64,000 bases of DNA from Paenibacillus sp. HB172176 (lineage in GTDB: Bacteria; Bacillota; Bacilli; Paenibacillales; Paenibacillaceae). The DNA lies in contig NZ_JAATHD010000005.1 of the NCBI RefSeq assembly GCF_011947265.1, forward strand, positions 147,680 through 211,679, in the 5' to 3' direction. A program made the translations under genes and the position numbers. Of the stretch, positions 44,527-54,559 are shown in pieces. How positions within the stretch are numbered: position 1 is the stretch's first letter; every line of letters begins with the position of its first letter. The notes below the pieces were generated by a model that was given only the letters and a program-made list of their open reading frames with translations, was not told the DNA's origin and did not search any database.

Positions 44527-45465
44527 ATGTTTACGACAAGACATTACTCTTATGCATTAGTCGGTATGGGATTAATCCTTTGCATGATCGAAACAGGATG
44601 CGCAGAACAGCAAATGGATGCATCCAATGAGGTTCCTGCGCACGGCGATGTTTACGAAAGCGAAAAAATCGAATGCGGCAATGCGGATGCCTGCGCCGCA
44701 TGGGGGGATCAAATCGCGGAGGAACTGGAAACGCGATATGGATCCTTTGTTGACATGAGACCGCTTGAGCTGAGTGAAGAAGAAGAGGAGCTGTCTGATG
44801 CAGAGGAAGATATCTTGGCAGTCTACAAGATTGATGGCGATCGTTTCCTTGCCAATAAGACATCGACGGATACAGCCAGGCATGAACAATTGTGGAACGA
44901 TTTTACGCGGCTGATTCCAAGCGAAGAAAGACAGGAGGTTACCGCGTTTGAGATTTTCTCGCATGTCGATACGGTTGCTTATGCCGTGCAGGATGAGGAC
45001 GATCGAAGGGAATGGACAGTGGGTATAAACATAGATCCCGAGATCATGACGCCGCAAGAGAAGGTGGCCACTCTCTTTCATGAATTCGGCCACTTGTTGA
45101 CGCTCAACTCTTCACAAGTAAACCCGTCCGCCAAGGAGAGAGGCTGCTCGACTCTTTATTTGGATGAAGGATGCGCAGATGAGGATGCCTATGTCTTGGC
45201 GTTTCACTCGCAATTTTGGCCGGAAGCGGAGTATGAATATAGCGATAAGCAATTCGTGAGTGAGTATGCGGCTGTGGATTTCGTGGAAGATCTTGCGGAA
45301 TCGTGGATGAACTTTGTACTCACGGACAAGCCCGCAGGGAAGACGGTTGCGGAGAGAAAGATATTGTTCTTCTACGATTATGACGAGCTGGTCATGCTTC
45401 GGGCCGAGCTGCTTGCAAGAGCTTCTTCGTGGATGGGCCGGTATGGAGCGAATAATCTTGAGTGA
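44527..45465 (+). CDS. Putative exported HEXXH zinc metalloprotease
   Basis: 312 residues. The N-terminal hydrophobic segment YALVGMGLILCMIETGC could be a lipoprotein signal with Cys25, but Glu at -3 makes the lipobox unusual. The body is acidic and contains HEFGH at 185-189 (TLFHEFGHLLTLN), the zinc-binding HEXXH motif of metallopeptidases. An acidic residue that could complete the site may lie in DEGCADEDAY or FVEDLAESW downstream. No named family is recognised beyond this. ATG 44527 follows GAGAGGGG. It has the same promoter elements as the following 2100-residue SLH gene, so it may act on surface proteins. Proteolytic activity is inferred from the motif only. Confidence 0.65.
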   Translation: MFTTRHYSYALVGMGLILCMIETGCAEQQMDASNEVPAHGDVYESEKIECGNADACAAWGDQIAEELETRYGSFVDMRPLELSEEEEELSDAEEDILAVYKIDGDRFLANKTSTDTARHEQLWNDFTRLIPSEERQEVTAFEIFSHVDTVAYAVQDEDDRREWTVGINIDPEIMTPQEKVATLFHEFGHLLTLNSSQVNPSAKERGCSTLYLDEGCADEDAYVLAFHSQFWPEAEYEYSDKQFVSEYAAVDFVEDLAESWMNFVLTDKPAGKTVAERKILFFYDYDELVMLRAELLARASSWMGRYGANNLE

Positions 45466-45484
45466 TAAAGGGGAGAAGATTATT

Positions 45485-45538
45485 ACGCAAAATGCTAACT
45501 TTAGTTAGACTTTTTTTCTCTCAAACTTTGATAGAATT
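45485..45538 (+). promoter_or_regulatory. Shared activator box and -10 (copy 2)
   Basis: The 22-bp block at 45485-45506 differs from copy 1 at one base (core GCTAACTTTAGTTA), and TTTGATAGAATTT ends at 45538 after the same 19-bp gap. It precedes the giant GLUG/SLH gene. The core contains ACT-TT-AGT, the kind of inverted half-sites reported for LiaR/VraR-like NarL-family regulators (from memory); a NarL-type regulator is encoded at 54560-55234. Confidence 0.65.
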
Positions 45539-45577
45539 TTGTCAGTATTTGACGAAAGATTATTGGAGGGGAAACCA

Positions 45578-48500
45578 ATGAGAGACAAATGGAAAATAAT
45601 AGGTTTGCTAACATGCGTTTTGGCGTTAGTGATAAACTTGGCGGTCGCAGTGCCAAGCGCGCATAACATCGTGTATGCGGCTTCCGAGTTTGCTGGAGGC
45701 ACCGGCACGCCAACCGATCCTTATCAGATTACGACGGCGGCGGAGCTTGATGCGGTGCGCAATCATTTGGACGCAAGCTACTTGTTGATGAACGATATCG
45801 ATTTGAGCGATTATTTAAGCGCATCGGGTGCGGGATATAACAACGGCAACGGATGGGTGCCGATTGATAATGGCTCGCAATATGATGACAAATACTTTAA
45901 GGGGACGTTCGATGGCGGAGGTCATACCATCTCTCACTTATCCATAGACACTGCTGCTGCTGGGTATAACGGCTTATTCTCCCGAAGCAGCGGTACGATT
46001 GTCAATGTAGCTCTATCGGACATTCTTATGACATTCTCTTCCACGCCCATTGATCCTCAGATCTATATAGGCGCCCTGGTTGGCTATAATCAAGGGACGG
46101 TTCGGAATGCAGTTGCCGAAGGGAGCATCACGGTCACCGAATCCCAAAAAACATATACGATCGGCGGGCTGCTTGGCTTTTCGAGCGGGATGAGCGATAA
46201 CATTTCGGCTGATGTGGATACCACGGCATTAATGAATGCCAATATAGCGACAAGGGATACCATTGGAGGATTGGTCGGAACGCAATCCGGGGCGTCCATC
46301 TCGAAAGCATACGCAACCGGATCTGTAAGCGGCGGATATGGCGCCTATGTCGGCGGACTGGTTGGATACGTGGATACCAGAGAACAGGAACCCGTTGCTG
46401 CCATGTCCGAAGTTTACGCCACTGGAGATGTCAGCGGAGGAGATAGCTCCTATATAGGCGCATTAGTCGGTAAATTCGGGCTGGCAACACTCTCGCATGC
46501 CTATGCTGCCGGTGCAGCTAGCGGCGGGAGCAGTGCGAGTGTTGGCGGGTTATTCGGCATGTTCTTTAGCAGCGGTTCAGTCACAGGAAGCTATACAACG
46601 CAAAATCCATTAGTTGGGATGGATCTCGGGGGCAGCGTTAACACAACATCCGTACAATCGGTATCGGCCATGCAGCAGAGCTCGACTTTCCTGGAATGGG
46701 ATTTCACGAATACTTGGGGAATTGATGAAGGCGAGACCATTCCTTACTTGCTGCCGATCGTGACGGCAGAGTTGAAATCGGCGGATGTCGGGGACTCGCT
46801 TGTGATGCAAGGGACTGTGTGGAGCGGAAGCCTGGAGGGGCCGTTCTCGATAGACTATACGATTAAGGATGAAGAGCTTGCGACTGTCGCATCTCAATCG
46901 GATGTTACCGCGCAGGGTGCGCTCGCAGGGTTGTCTTGGCAGATCGATACGTCATCTTGGGATGAGGGGAATTACACGATTGAAGCAAGAGCAAGCGAAT
47001 CGGTGCGTAACACGTCAGTCGGCAGCATCGGTTCCTTCTCCGTCGATCACACCGCGCCAACGATTCAATTCGGGGCGAACGGGAATGACGACTATGCGAA
47101 GACGGCAGCAACGACTGTAATCGTGAGCGATAGCGGAAGCGGCGTGGGTGCGTTGAAGTATGTATGGACACAAAGCTCGGAAGTACCGGATGCCAATGCG
47201 TCATGGACGACGTTTGCAAGCGGCGATGAGCTGAGCATGAACAATGTCAACGGGGAATGGTATTTGCATATTGAAGCGTATGACAAAGCTGGCAACTCCA
47301 CCGCCTCTGCGACAAGTGCGTTCCTGCTGGATATCGACTCACCCTTGGTTACTTTTAATCCATTCAGCGAATCGGGCTACTTGCATTCGATATCTACGCA
47401 AGTTACCGTTAGCGATGCTCTGAGCGGTGTCGATGAAGCCTCTTTAAAGTATGTATGGACAAACAGCTCGTCCGAGCCTTCTGCCAGCGAGGAGTGGACG
47501 GCGTTCACAAGCGGCGACACACTAACCAAGAGCAGCCCGGATGGGGAATGGTATTTGCACATTACTTCCAGTGACCAGATAGGCAATACGCACTTCACCG
47601 TTTCAAGCGGTTTTAAACTGAATAATAATCCGCCGGTCATTTCGTTTGGTACGAACGGAAGCGCTACCCCGCAACCGTCAGTATCGACGACAATACAGGT
47701 GAAGATGATACCAGATATGAGCGGCGTAGACGGGAGCTCTCTCAAGTATGTATGGACGCAGAGCGAGAGCGCACCGGGAGACGAAGCTTCCTGGAGCAAT
47801 TTCCACAATGGCGACACCATCACGCTGGCTGGCGAGGATGGAGACTGGTATTTGCATGTTCGCGCTTCGAGCAATAACGGCAATGCCGCAGAGGCATCCT
47901 CGCAGCGCTTTGTTTTGAATACCAGTGAGATTGCCAGTGTGTTCTCGGAAGGCAGCGGCACGCCGCAAGATCCCTATCGCATTGCAACAGCCGAGCAGCT
48001 TGATGCTGTACGATCGCTGCTATTTGCAAGCTATATGCTCCAGAATGATATTGATCTGACTTCCTATCTCAGCGAAGATGGGGATGGCTACAACGGAGGA
48101 GCCGGCTGGGAGCCGATTGGCGATATGGACAGCCCGTTCACCGGAGAGTTCGATGGCGCCGGACATCTCATAAGCCATTTGACAATGGTAAGCTCGGCGA
48201 GCTTGAACGGATTGTTCGGCGCTTCTGCCGGATCCATTGCGAATATTAGTCTCACAAGTGTGAATATGCAAATGAACGGCGCAAATTCGGTGTCGGGATC
48301 GCTGGTTGGCATGAACAGCGGCAGAATTGTTAATGCATATGCTGAGGGGAGCTTAATGGATAGGGGAGTAGACAGTACGGACGGCGGGTTGGTTGGTGGA
48401 AACGTTGGCAAAGAAGCAATCATAGAGAACGCTGGCGCTGATGTTGATCTGAGCGTCGGGGATGCTAGCGGAAGTCTAACTGCCGGATTTGCCGGAGGGT

Positions 48501-51500
48501 TGATCGGAGCGAATATACAGGAAGCCTTTGTTCAATATGCTTATTCAACAGGTGATATCATTGGCGGTGAAAATATTAAAGCAGGGGGATTCGCCGGAGC
48601 GAATTATAACGCCAAGATGCGCGATGTCTATGCATCCGGAGATGTGGAAGGCGGAGATGGAAGCTTAGTCGGCGGATTGACAGGACTGAATTATCAAGCG
48701 CTAATCGAGCAAGCCCATGCGTCGGGGGATGTCTATGGAGATGAAGAAGCCTATATCGGCGGTCTGGTCGGTGTGAACTCAATAGGCGGTATTCAGAACG
48801 TCTATGCATCCGGAGATGTAGAAGGTTGGGAAGATAGCTATGCAGGAGGGCTGGTTGGAGGAAGTTACGGCGAAATCGCATACAGCTATGCGACGGGGAC
48901 CGTTAGCGGCGACGATGCGTATCCAGGCGGCAGTATTGGCTTAAACGAAGGCACCTTATATAAGAGCATTGCCTTGCAAGAGCCTTTGATTGCTGATAAT
49001 GCCGAGGATGAGAGTGTGATCGATTCCGCTGTTGTCACGGCTGCGGAGCTGAAGGAAGCCGCGACATATGCGGATTGGGAAAACTTCGCCGACGTATGGG
49101 GTATCGATGAAGGGGTGGCTGCTCCTCATTTGCTGCCAGCCATCATTAAGACTGAACTGGGAGAGGCGCTTGTTAAGGATACACTTCCTGTTCAAGGTTC
49201 TATATGGAGCGGCCTGGAGGGGGAACCTCTGTCGGTGGATTATGCGATTATCGATGCATCGAATGAGACGATAACGCATGCCGTCTATAACGAAAGCACT
49301 GCTGCGCCAATTGCGTCGATCAATCGCTTGGTTGCGTTAGGTGCTATTCCTGACGGAGCCTACACCTTGCAAGTGACGGTCGCAGAAGGGGCAGGAGGCT
49401 CAGTGTCAAGCGATCCGCTGACGTTTACCGTCGATCAGAGCGAGCCAGCGGTTAGCTTCGCTGTGAACGGAGGCGAAGCCTATGTCCATTCGGCAGCGAC
49501 GACTGTAACGGTGAACGATGACAGCAGCGGGGTCGAATCGGATTCCTTGCAATATGTGTGGACGCAGCAGGAGGAGGCGCCGGTCGCAGAAGCGGCATGG
49601 TCGGATTTCGCAAGTGGCGATTCACTTATGAAGGAGGGTGTGAGCGGAGATTGGGTTCTGCATATCCGAGCGGCGGATGTGGTCGGCAATAAGGCGAATG
49701 TATCCTCGAACCGGTTCAGGCTGGACAACATGGCTCCGACCGTGACGTTGAAGCTGCAAGCTCAAGATCAAACGATTCTGACGAGCGGAGATTGGACGAA
49801 TCAGAACGTAACCGCAAGCGTGTATTCGACTGACGATGAGAGCGGCGTGGATCTGGTGGAGATCTCATTGGATAACGGGGAGAGTTGGCAGAACTACAGT
49901 GATCCCTTAACACTGACATCCGAAGGGATGCATTCGATCCTGGCGAGGGCGACGGATGAGTTGGGCAATCAAAGCGCTGATGTTGAAGCAACGACAGGAA
50001 TTAGCCGCAGCGGCCTGTCTCTCAAAGTTAGCTTGTCGCATGGGGACAGCTCGCCGTACGCTAGCGGCGACTGGACGAGCGAGAGCGTAACGGCGAGCGT
50101 GTATGCGCATCAGAGCACGCCTGACGTCGAAGTGACGTCTACGAATTACTCTCTGGATAACGGAGCATTGTGGCATAGCTATAGCGAGCCCCTTCTGTTC
50201 AACAGCGAAGGCGTATATTCTTTAATGGTCAAAACGGAGGATAGCGCAGGGAATGTACTGACATCGGACAAGTCGATCAGGATCGATCAGTCCGGGCCGA
50301 CGGTGAATCTCAGTGTGAATGGCAATGCGTCCAAATCGGCGAGCGTCTGGACGGTCGTTACCGTAACGGATGGCAGCGGCAGCGGCGTCGATGCAAGCTC
50401 GCTCCAATACGTGTGGACACAGACAGCGGACACGCCGACGGCAGAAGCGTCCTGGATCGAATTGGCAAGCGGAGATACATTAAGCAAAAGGGGGGCGGAA
50501 GGAGATTGGTACTTGCTTATCCGGGCGACGGATCTGATAGGGAATCGAACAGATTTCGTTTCTAACGTCTATCATGTAGGAACTTCTTCATCGGGAGCCG
50601 GTTCAAACCCGTTGCCGCAAATCCCTTCAACGAAGCCGCCTGTGAATGACACAGGTGAGCTCGGCGGGTACGGCGAGGCGACGACAACGGTCGAAAACGG
50701 GGAAACGGTTGTAACTGCGAAGGTGGATGCCGACAAACTGAAGTCGACGCTGGACGGCGCCGAAGAGACGGACGAAACGAGCGTCGTTACGATACCAGTC
50801 ACTGGTGAAGCCGATCGCGTGCGCCTTGAGCTGGATGCGAACGGACTTCAAACGCTGCAAAGCCGGCGGACGCTCTTGCAGCTTGCAACCCCGAACGGCA
50901 ATTACAGTCTGCCGTCATCCCAGATCAATCTGGAGGGGCTTGCCGCACAATTTGACGGAACAACCAAGGGGGTGAATTTGACCGTTTACGTAGACATTGC
51001 CAAGAGCGACGATAAGCTAGTGGAATTGGCCAAGCAAACGGGCGAGAAGGAGGGCTTCACCCTCGTCGTGCCGCCGGTCGAATTCACTATAACGGTCTCG
51101 GATGGCAGCAGAACGATAACGGTCGATCGCTTCAGCGCGTACGTCGAACGGGAAATCCCGTTGCCGAACAACGTGGATCCGTCGCAAATTACGACGGCCG
51201 TTGTCTTAAATCCCGACGGGACGACGCGGACCGTGCCGACGAAGTTCATCTCGAAGGACGGCCAATATTACGCGGTCATTAACAGCATGACCAACAGCGC
51301 TTATATGCTAATTGCGCATCCTGTGAATTTCACTGATGTGGATGCCGCATGGGCGCAAGGCCCCGTCAGCGACTTGGCCTCACGTATAATTATTAACGGA
51401 GTGGACGCAGACCATTTTAATCCGAATGCTGCCATCACCCGAGCGGAATTCGCCGCAATCGTTGTCCGGGCGCTGGGATTGGCGGAAGAAGGCGAGCCGG

Positions 51501-51880
51501 CTGCGTTCTCGGATGTGAAACCAGGCGACTGGTATGCGGGAGCCGTCACCCAAGCGAAGAGCTATGGCATCGTCCATGGCTACGCAGACGGAACTTTCCG
51601 ACCGAACGCTAAGGTCACCCGCGAGGAAGCGATGGCGATGATAGCGAATGCCATGAAGGTGGCGGGCCTGCCTGAGGTCGACGCGGCGCAAGACACGGCC
51701 TTGTCTGCTTTTACAGATCAACAGGATGTCTCGTCGTGGGCGAAGGCGGCTATGGCGGCAGCCGTGCAAGCCGATCTGGTTCACGGTAATGGAGGCAAGC
51801 TGCTGCCGGGGAGCAACATTACCCGAGCGGAGACAGCCGTAATTGTGCAACGCTTGCTGGTGAAAGCTGGATTGATCTAG
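45578..51880 (+). CDS. Giant GLUG-repeat and Ig-repeat SLH surface protein
   Basis: 2100 residues with a signal peptide ending near IVYAA. Two large GLUG-repeat blocks (about 38-375 and 787-1178; repeated GGLVG, YATGSVSGG, YASGDVEGG units) have near-identical openings (GTPTDPYQITTAAELDAVR versus GTPQDPYRIATAEQLDAVR), so one is a duplication. Ig-like repeats with the phrase LKYVWTQS..W..F.SGD follow each block (490-785, 1285-1385), then OmpL47-type repeats (1387-1668). An SLH-proximal module (about 1688-1917) precedes three SLH domains (1918-2100; VNFTDVDAAWAQGPVSDLASR, AITRAEFAAIVVRALGL). ATG 45578 follows TTGGAGGGG. It should form a long surface stalk; GLUG modules occur in adhesins and IgA-protease-like proteins, but no enzyme motif is seen. 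Confidence 0.87.
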   Translation: MRDKWKIIGLLTCVLALVINLAVAVPSAHNIVYAASEFAGGTGTPTDPYQITTAAELDAVRNHLDASYLLMNDIDLSDYLSASGAGYNNGNGWVPIDNGSQYDDKYFKGTFDGGGHTISHLSIDTAAAGYNGLFSRSSGTIVNVALSDILMTFSSTPIDPQIYIGALVGYNQGTVRNAVAEGSITVTESQKTYTIGGLLGFSSGMSDNISADVDTTALMNANIATRDTIGGLVGTQSGASISKAYATGSVSGGYGAYVGGLVGYVDTREQEPVAAMSEVYATGDVSGGDSSYIGALVGKFGLATLSHAYAAGAASGGSSASVGGLFGMFFSSGSVTGSYTTQNPLVGMDLGGSVNTTSVQSVSAMQQSSTFLEWDFTNTWGIDEGETIPYLLPIVTAELKSADVGDSLVMQGTVWSGSLEGPFSIDYTIKDEELATVASQSDVTAQGALAGLSWQIDTSSWDEGNYTIEARASESVRNTSVGSIGSFSVDHTAPTIQFGANGNDDYAKTAATTVIVSDSGSGVGALKYVWTQSSEVPDANASWTTFASGDELSMNNVNGEWYLHIEAYDKAGNSTASATSAFLLDIDSPLVTFNPFSESGYLHSISTQVTVSDALSGVDEASLKYVWTNSSSEPSASEEWTAFTSGDTLTKSSPDGEWYLHITSSDQIGNTHFTVSSGFKLNNNPPVISFGTNGSATPQPSVSTTIQVKMIPDMSGVDGSSLKYVWTQSESAPGDEASWSNFHNGDTITLAGEDGDWYLHVRASSNNGNAAEASSQRFVLNTSEIASVFSEGSGTPQDPYRIATAEQLDAVRSLLFASYMLQNDIDLTSYLSEDGDGYNGGAGWEPIGDMDSPFTGEFDGAGHLISHLTMVSSASLNGLFGASAGSIANISLTSVNMQMNGANSVSGSLVGMNSGRIVNAYAEGSLMDRGVDSTDGGLVGGNVGKEAIIENAGADVDLSVGDASGSLTAGFAGGLIGANIQEAFVQYAYSTGDIIGGENIKAGGFAGANYNAKMRDVYASGDVEGGDGSLVGGLTGLNYQALIEQAHASGDVYGDEEAYIGGLVGVNSIGGIQNVYASGDVEGWEDSYAGGLVGGSYGEIAYSYATGTVSGDDAYPGGSIGLNEGTLYKSIALQEPLIADNAEDESVIDSAVVTAAELKEAATYADWENFADVWGIDEGVAAPHLLPAIIKTELGEALVKDTLPVQGSIWSGLEGEPLSVDYAIIDASNETITHAVYNESTAAPIASINRLVALGAIPDGAYTLQVTVAEGAGGSVSSDPLTFTVDQSEPAVSFAVNGGEAYVHSAATTVTVNDDSSGVESDSLQYVWTQQEEAPVAEAAWSDFASGDSLMKEGVSGDWVLHIRAADVVGNKANVSSNRFRLDNMAPTVTLKLQAQDQTILTSGDWTNQNVTASVYSTDDESGVDLVEISLDNGESWQNYSDPLTLTSEGMHSILARATDELGNQSADVEATTGISRSGLSLKVSLSHGDSSPYASGDWTSESVTASVYAHQSTPDVEVTSTNYSLDNGALWHSYSEPLLFNSEGVYSLMVKTEDSAGNVLTSDKSIRIDQSGPTVNLSVNGNASKSASVWTVVTVTDGSGSGVDASSLQYVWTQTADTPTAEASWIELASGDTLSKRGAEGDWYLLIRATDLIGNRTDFVSNVYHVGTSSSGAGSNPLPQIPSTKPPVNDTGELGGYGEATTTVENGETVVTAKVDADKLKSTLDGAEETDETSVVTIPVTGEADRVRLELDANGLQTLQSRRTLLQLATPNGNYSLPSSQINLEGLAAQFDGTTKGVNLTVYVDIAKSDDKLVELAKQTGEKEGFTLVVPPVEFTITVSDGSRTITVDRFSAYVEREIPLPNNVDPSQITTAVVLNPDGTTRTVPTKFISKDGQYYAVINSMTNSAYMLIAHPVNFTDVDAAWAQGPVSDLASRIIINGVDADHFNPNAAITRAEFAAIVVRALGLAEEGEPAAFSDVKPGDWYAGAVTQAKSYGIVHGYADGTFRPNAKVTREEAMAMIANAMKVAGLPEVDAAQDTALSAFTDQQDVSSWAKAAMAAAVQADLVHGNGGKLLPGSNITRAETAVIVQRLLVKAGLI

Positions 51881-51900
51881 CTCTTGCACAGGAATGAATA

Positions 51901-51946
51901 AAGACTCCCCCTGCGTTCCGAATTTCGGAAACACAGGGGGAGTCTT
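51901..51946. terminator. Bidirectional terminator between convergent genes
   Basis: Perfect 13-pair stem AAGACTCCCCCTG (51901-51913) with its complement at 51934-51946, and an inner TTCCG/CGGAA pairing. It lies between the SLH gene and the minus-strand regulator. The T-runs on either side are short, but the stem is very strong. Confidence 0.8.
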
Positions 51947-51947
51947 C

Positions 51948-54500
51948 TCATATCAGCAGAATGGCTTGTGTGCGGTTGGACACCTGAAGCTTGGAGTAGA
52001 TGCGATGGCTGTATACCTTCACGCTGCCCAAGGAGAGGTTCAAGTGATCGGCAATATCTTGGTTGGTAAGGCCCTCTGCCATCAACGTCAACAGCTCGTA
52101 TTCCCGATTGGTCAGCAATTGACGAACATCGAAGTCTTTCAAGGGGGAAGCCATTTTCCTCGAATAAATTTGAATATGTTCATCAATCGAACGAATGTAT
52201 TCCAGCAGCGATGGCTCCAGTTCAGATTGCAGCAACTGGGCAAGTATGGGCAAGATCTCCTCGCCTTCATAGACAAAGGTCATGAAGCAGCCTTTTTCCT
52301 TGCCCATTTGCAATGCGCCCAGCAATATCTCTCGAGCTTCTAGCGGGCGTTTTTGTTTCAGTAAGGCTACGGATTTGATCAGATTAAGATCAATTAACGC
52401 TCCATGCAGCCGCTCATTGGCGGCAATAATGGACAATCGGTCAATCAGCGAAACGGCTTGCGGAAGTTGACCCAAGGCAATCTTAACTCGGCACAGGACT
52501 AAATATTCGTATTCTCGTTGCAGCGTAATTGCACCGTCTGTGGAAAGTTTAGATCGATTAAGCCAATCCTCCACATGATCCATACATCCTTGTCTCAGAT
52601 CAAGATAGATTTGGAATGCCTCTAGCGGCAATTGCCAGTAAGGGACATCATTCTCCCGAATGGAAACCGCCAGCTCCTGCAGCATGGGTTCCGGGTCATA
52701 CATTGGATCCTTGAAGGTTTTTAGTTGCAGAAAGGTGAAGACGGCCGGCAAAAAAATGCCCAGCATGCCCGTTTCTTGGCCAATCTGCATCGCTTCCAAT
52801 AGATAAGCCTCGGACTGCGCGTGTTCATGACGCTCTGTGAAGCATTCGCCGATCAAGCCGCAAATGAACCCCCACACCGGACGTTCGACCTGAACCTCTT
52901 GTTTCGCTTGCTCGGTATTGGCCATATACGCCATCATCCGCGTGACTAGCGTTCCCGTTGCGTTATAATCGCCGAAATTGCCGAGGGCGCTTCGCAGCAA
53001 GGAGGCATGCCCTGGATTAAACTCCACACTTTTGATCATCTCGCTCTCGTAGGGCAAATAGTCGGTAATTCGCATCCGATAAGCCATCATGCCCTCGAAA
53101 TCATGCTGCAGTGAGCAGAAATGACTGTGCAATAAGGACAGCTCGGGGATTAACGAATGCCTGCCGTCGGGGTCCAATTGGCGCGATATTTGCTCTTCCA
53201 GATCGTGAATGATGCCCCGGGCTTCTTCGATTTGTCTGCGGAGAACCAGCGCCCAGCAATAATAGATCAGCACTTCCGGAACCGAACGCACAAGCTGGAG
53301 GTCTACGCTTCGTATACGCTCGATAAGCTGCTCGGCTTGTCCTTGCTTCAGCATGCTCGGAGCGAGCTTCGCCAGCAGCGCGCAGATGCGTTCGACGTTG
53401 CCTGCGGCGGTCGCATGCTCAAGCGCTTCCGCATACTGTTGCTGCGATTCATACCAATTGCTTGCGCGCGCATGGCAGGTTAGGAGCTCATCCGGCTGCT
53501 GCGCAGCCATGTAGTTCCGTAGAAACTCGGAAAATAAATGATGGTAACGAAAGGTGGTTCGTTCTTGATCCAGGGCAATTATGAACAGGTTGCTTCGAAT
53601 CAACCGATCGAGCACCCGCCAGTTATTCGGCTTTTCGCTTACAGCATGGCAGAGGCTTTCGTTCCATTCATCGAGGCAGGCCGTGGAGAGTAGAAATTCT
53701 CGTACCTCTTCGTCGAGCCCGTGGAACACTTCCTCGAACAAATACGTATGAATGTGAGGATTGGATGCGCGAGAAAGGAAGGCTTGACTCCCGATTTCCG
53801 CTTGTTGCCGGAAGAGCATAATCAGTTGGATGCCGGCTGCCCAACCCTCGGTTTGCCGATAGACCGCCTTCATTTGTTCGACATTCATGCTTGACGTTTG
53901 CATTTTTAAGAATTGAATCGTTTCTTCCATCGTTAATGCCAAGTCGCTCGTGCCGATTTCTATCCAATCGTTTGCAAGCCGCAGCTTCGTCAAAGGGAAT
54001 GGCAGGGATGATCGGCTGCTAATAATGAGAGTAAGATTATCAGGCAGATACTGAAGCAGATAGGCGAGCTTCTCATGAATCTGTCGATTTTCTATGAAAT
54101 GATAGTCATCAAGAATGAGATAGAAATCTTCCTCCAAAGCGGATAGTTGTTGAAGGAATAGAACGAGAAGAGCTTCAATTGAAGGCTGAGAGGTGTTTAG
54201 CATTTTCTGCAGAGATTGACCGAATTCCGGGAACAAGTTCTGAATGCTGTCTATCATATAATTCAGAAATGAGATGAGATCATTATCGCTTATATGCAGA
54301 GAGTACCAACAAGCCCTTAAGCCCGAATTGCGCGCCCAATCGCTAAGAAAAGCGGATTTCCCGCAGCCTGCCGGGGCAATTACGGTAATCAGCTTCACCT
54401 TTCTCTGTTGAATATTGGACCACAGACGCGGTCTGGCAATCATCGTCGGAGCTGGCGGTGGTATATTTGTTTTTTGAGACAAAAGAGGGTATGGCGTCAT
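51948..54500 (-). CDS. MalT-like LuxR-family transcriptional regulator
   Basis: 850 residues in the LAL/MalT architecture: an ATPase near the N-terminus with Walker A APAGCGKS (42-49) and Walker B LILDDYHF, a winged-helix region, a long helical TPR-like sensing region, and a C-terminal GerE/LuxR helix-turn-helix (LLTNREYELLTLMAEGLTNQDIADHLNLSLGSVKVYSHRIYSKL). Such proteins bind an inducer and ATP, oligomerise and activate nearby genes. The start at 54500 follows AAAGGTGAAGAT; the frame is open 45 bp further upstream without a site. It sits in the middle of the surface-protein island, convergent with the GLUG/SLH gene. Inducer and targets are unknown. Confidence 0.9.
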   Translation of the reverse strand: MTPYPLLSQKTNIPPPAPTMIARPRLWSNIQQRKVKLITVIAPAGCGKSAFLSDWARNSGLRACWYSLHISDNDLISFLNYMIDSIQNLFPEFGQSLQKMLNTSQPSIEALLVLFLQQLSALEEDFYLILDDYHFIENRQIHEKLAYLLQYLPDNLTLIISSRSSLPFPLTKLRLANDWIEIGTSDLALTMEETIQFLKMQTSSMNVEQMKAVYRQTEGWAAGIQLIMLFRQQAEIGSQAFLSRASNPHIHTYLFEEVFHGLDEEVREFLLSTACLDEWNESLCHAVSEKPNNWRVLDRLIRSNLFIIALDQERTTFRYHHLFSEFLRNYMAAQQPDELLTCHARASNWYESQQQYAEALEHATAAGNVERICALLAKLAPSMLKQGQAEQLIERIRSVDLQLVRSVPEVLIYYCWALVLRRQIEEARGIIHDLEEQISRQLDPDGRHSLIPELSLLHSHFCSLQHDFEGMMAYRMRITDYLPYESEMIKSVEFNPGHASLLRSALGNFGDYNATGTLVTRMMAYMANTEQAKQEVQVERPVWGFICGLIGECFTERHEHAQSEAYLLEAMQIGQETGMLGIFLPAVFTFLQLKTFKDPMYDPEPMLQELAVSIRENDVPYWQLPLEAFQIYLDLRQGCMDHVEDWLNRSKLSTDGAITLQREYEYLVLCRVKIALGQLPQAVSLIDRLSIIAANERLHGALIDLNLIKSVALLKQKRPLEAREILLGALQMGKEKGCFMTFVYEGEEILPILAQLLQSELEPSLLEYIRSIDEHIQIYSRKMASPLKDFDVRQLLTNREYELLTLMAEGLTNQDIADHLNLSLGSVKVYSHRIYSKLQVSNRTQAILLI

Positions 54501-54559
54501 ATCTTCACCTTTGTTGAATTTTGTCGTATATTCGAAGCTTAACAAATATAATATTTTAT

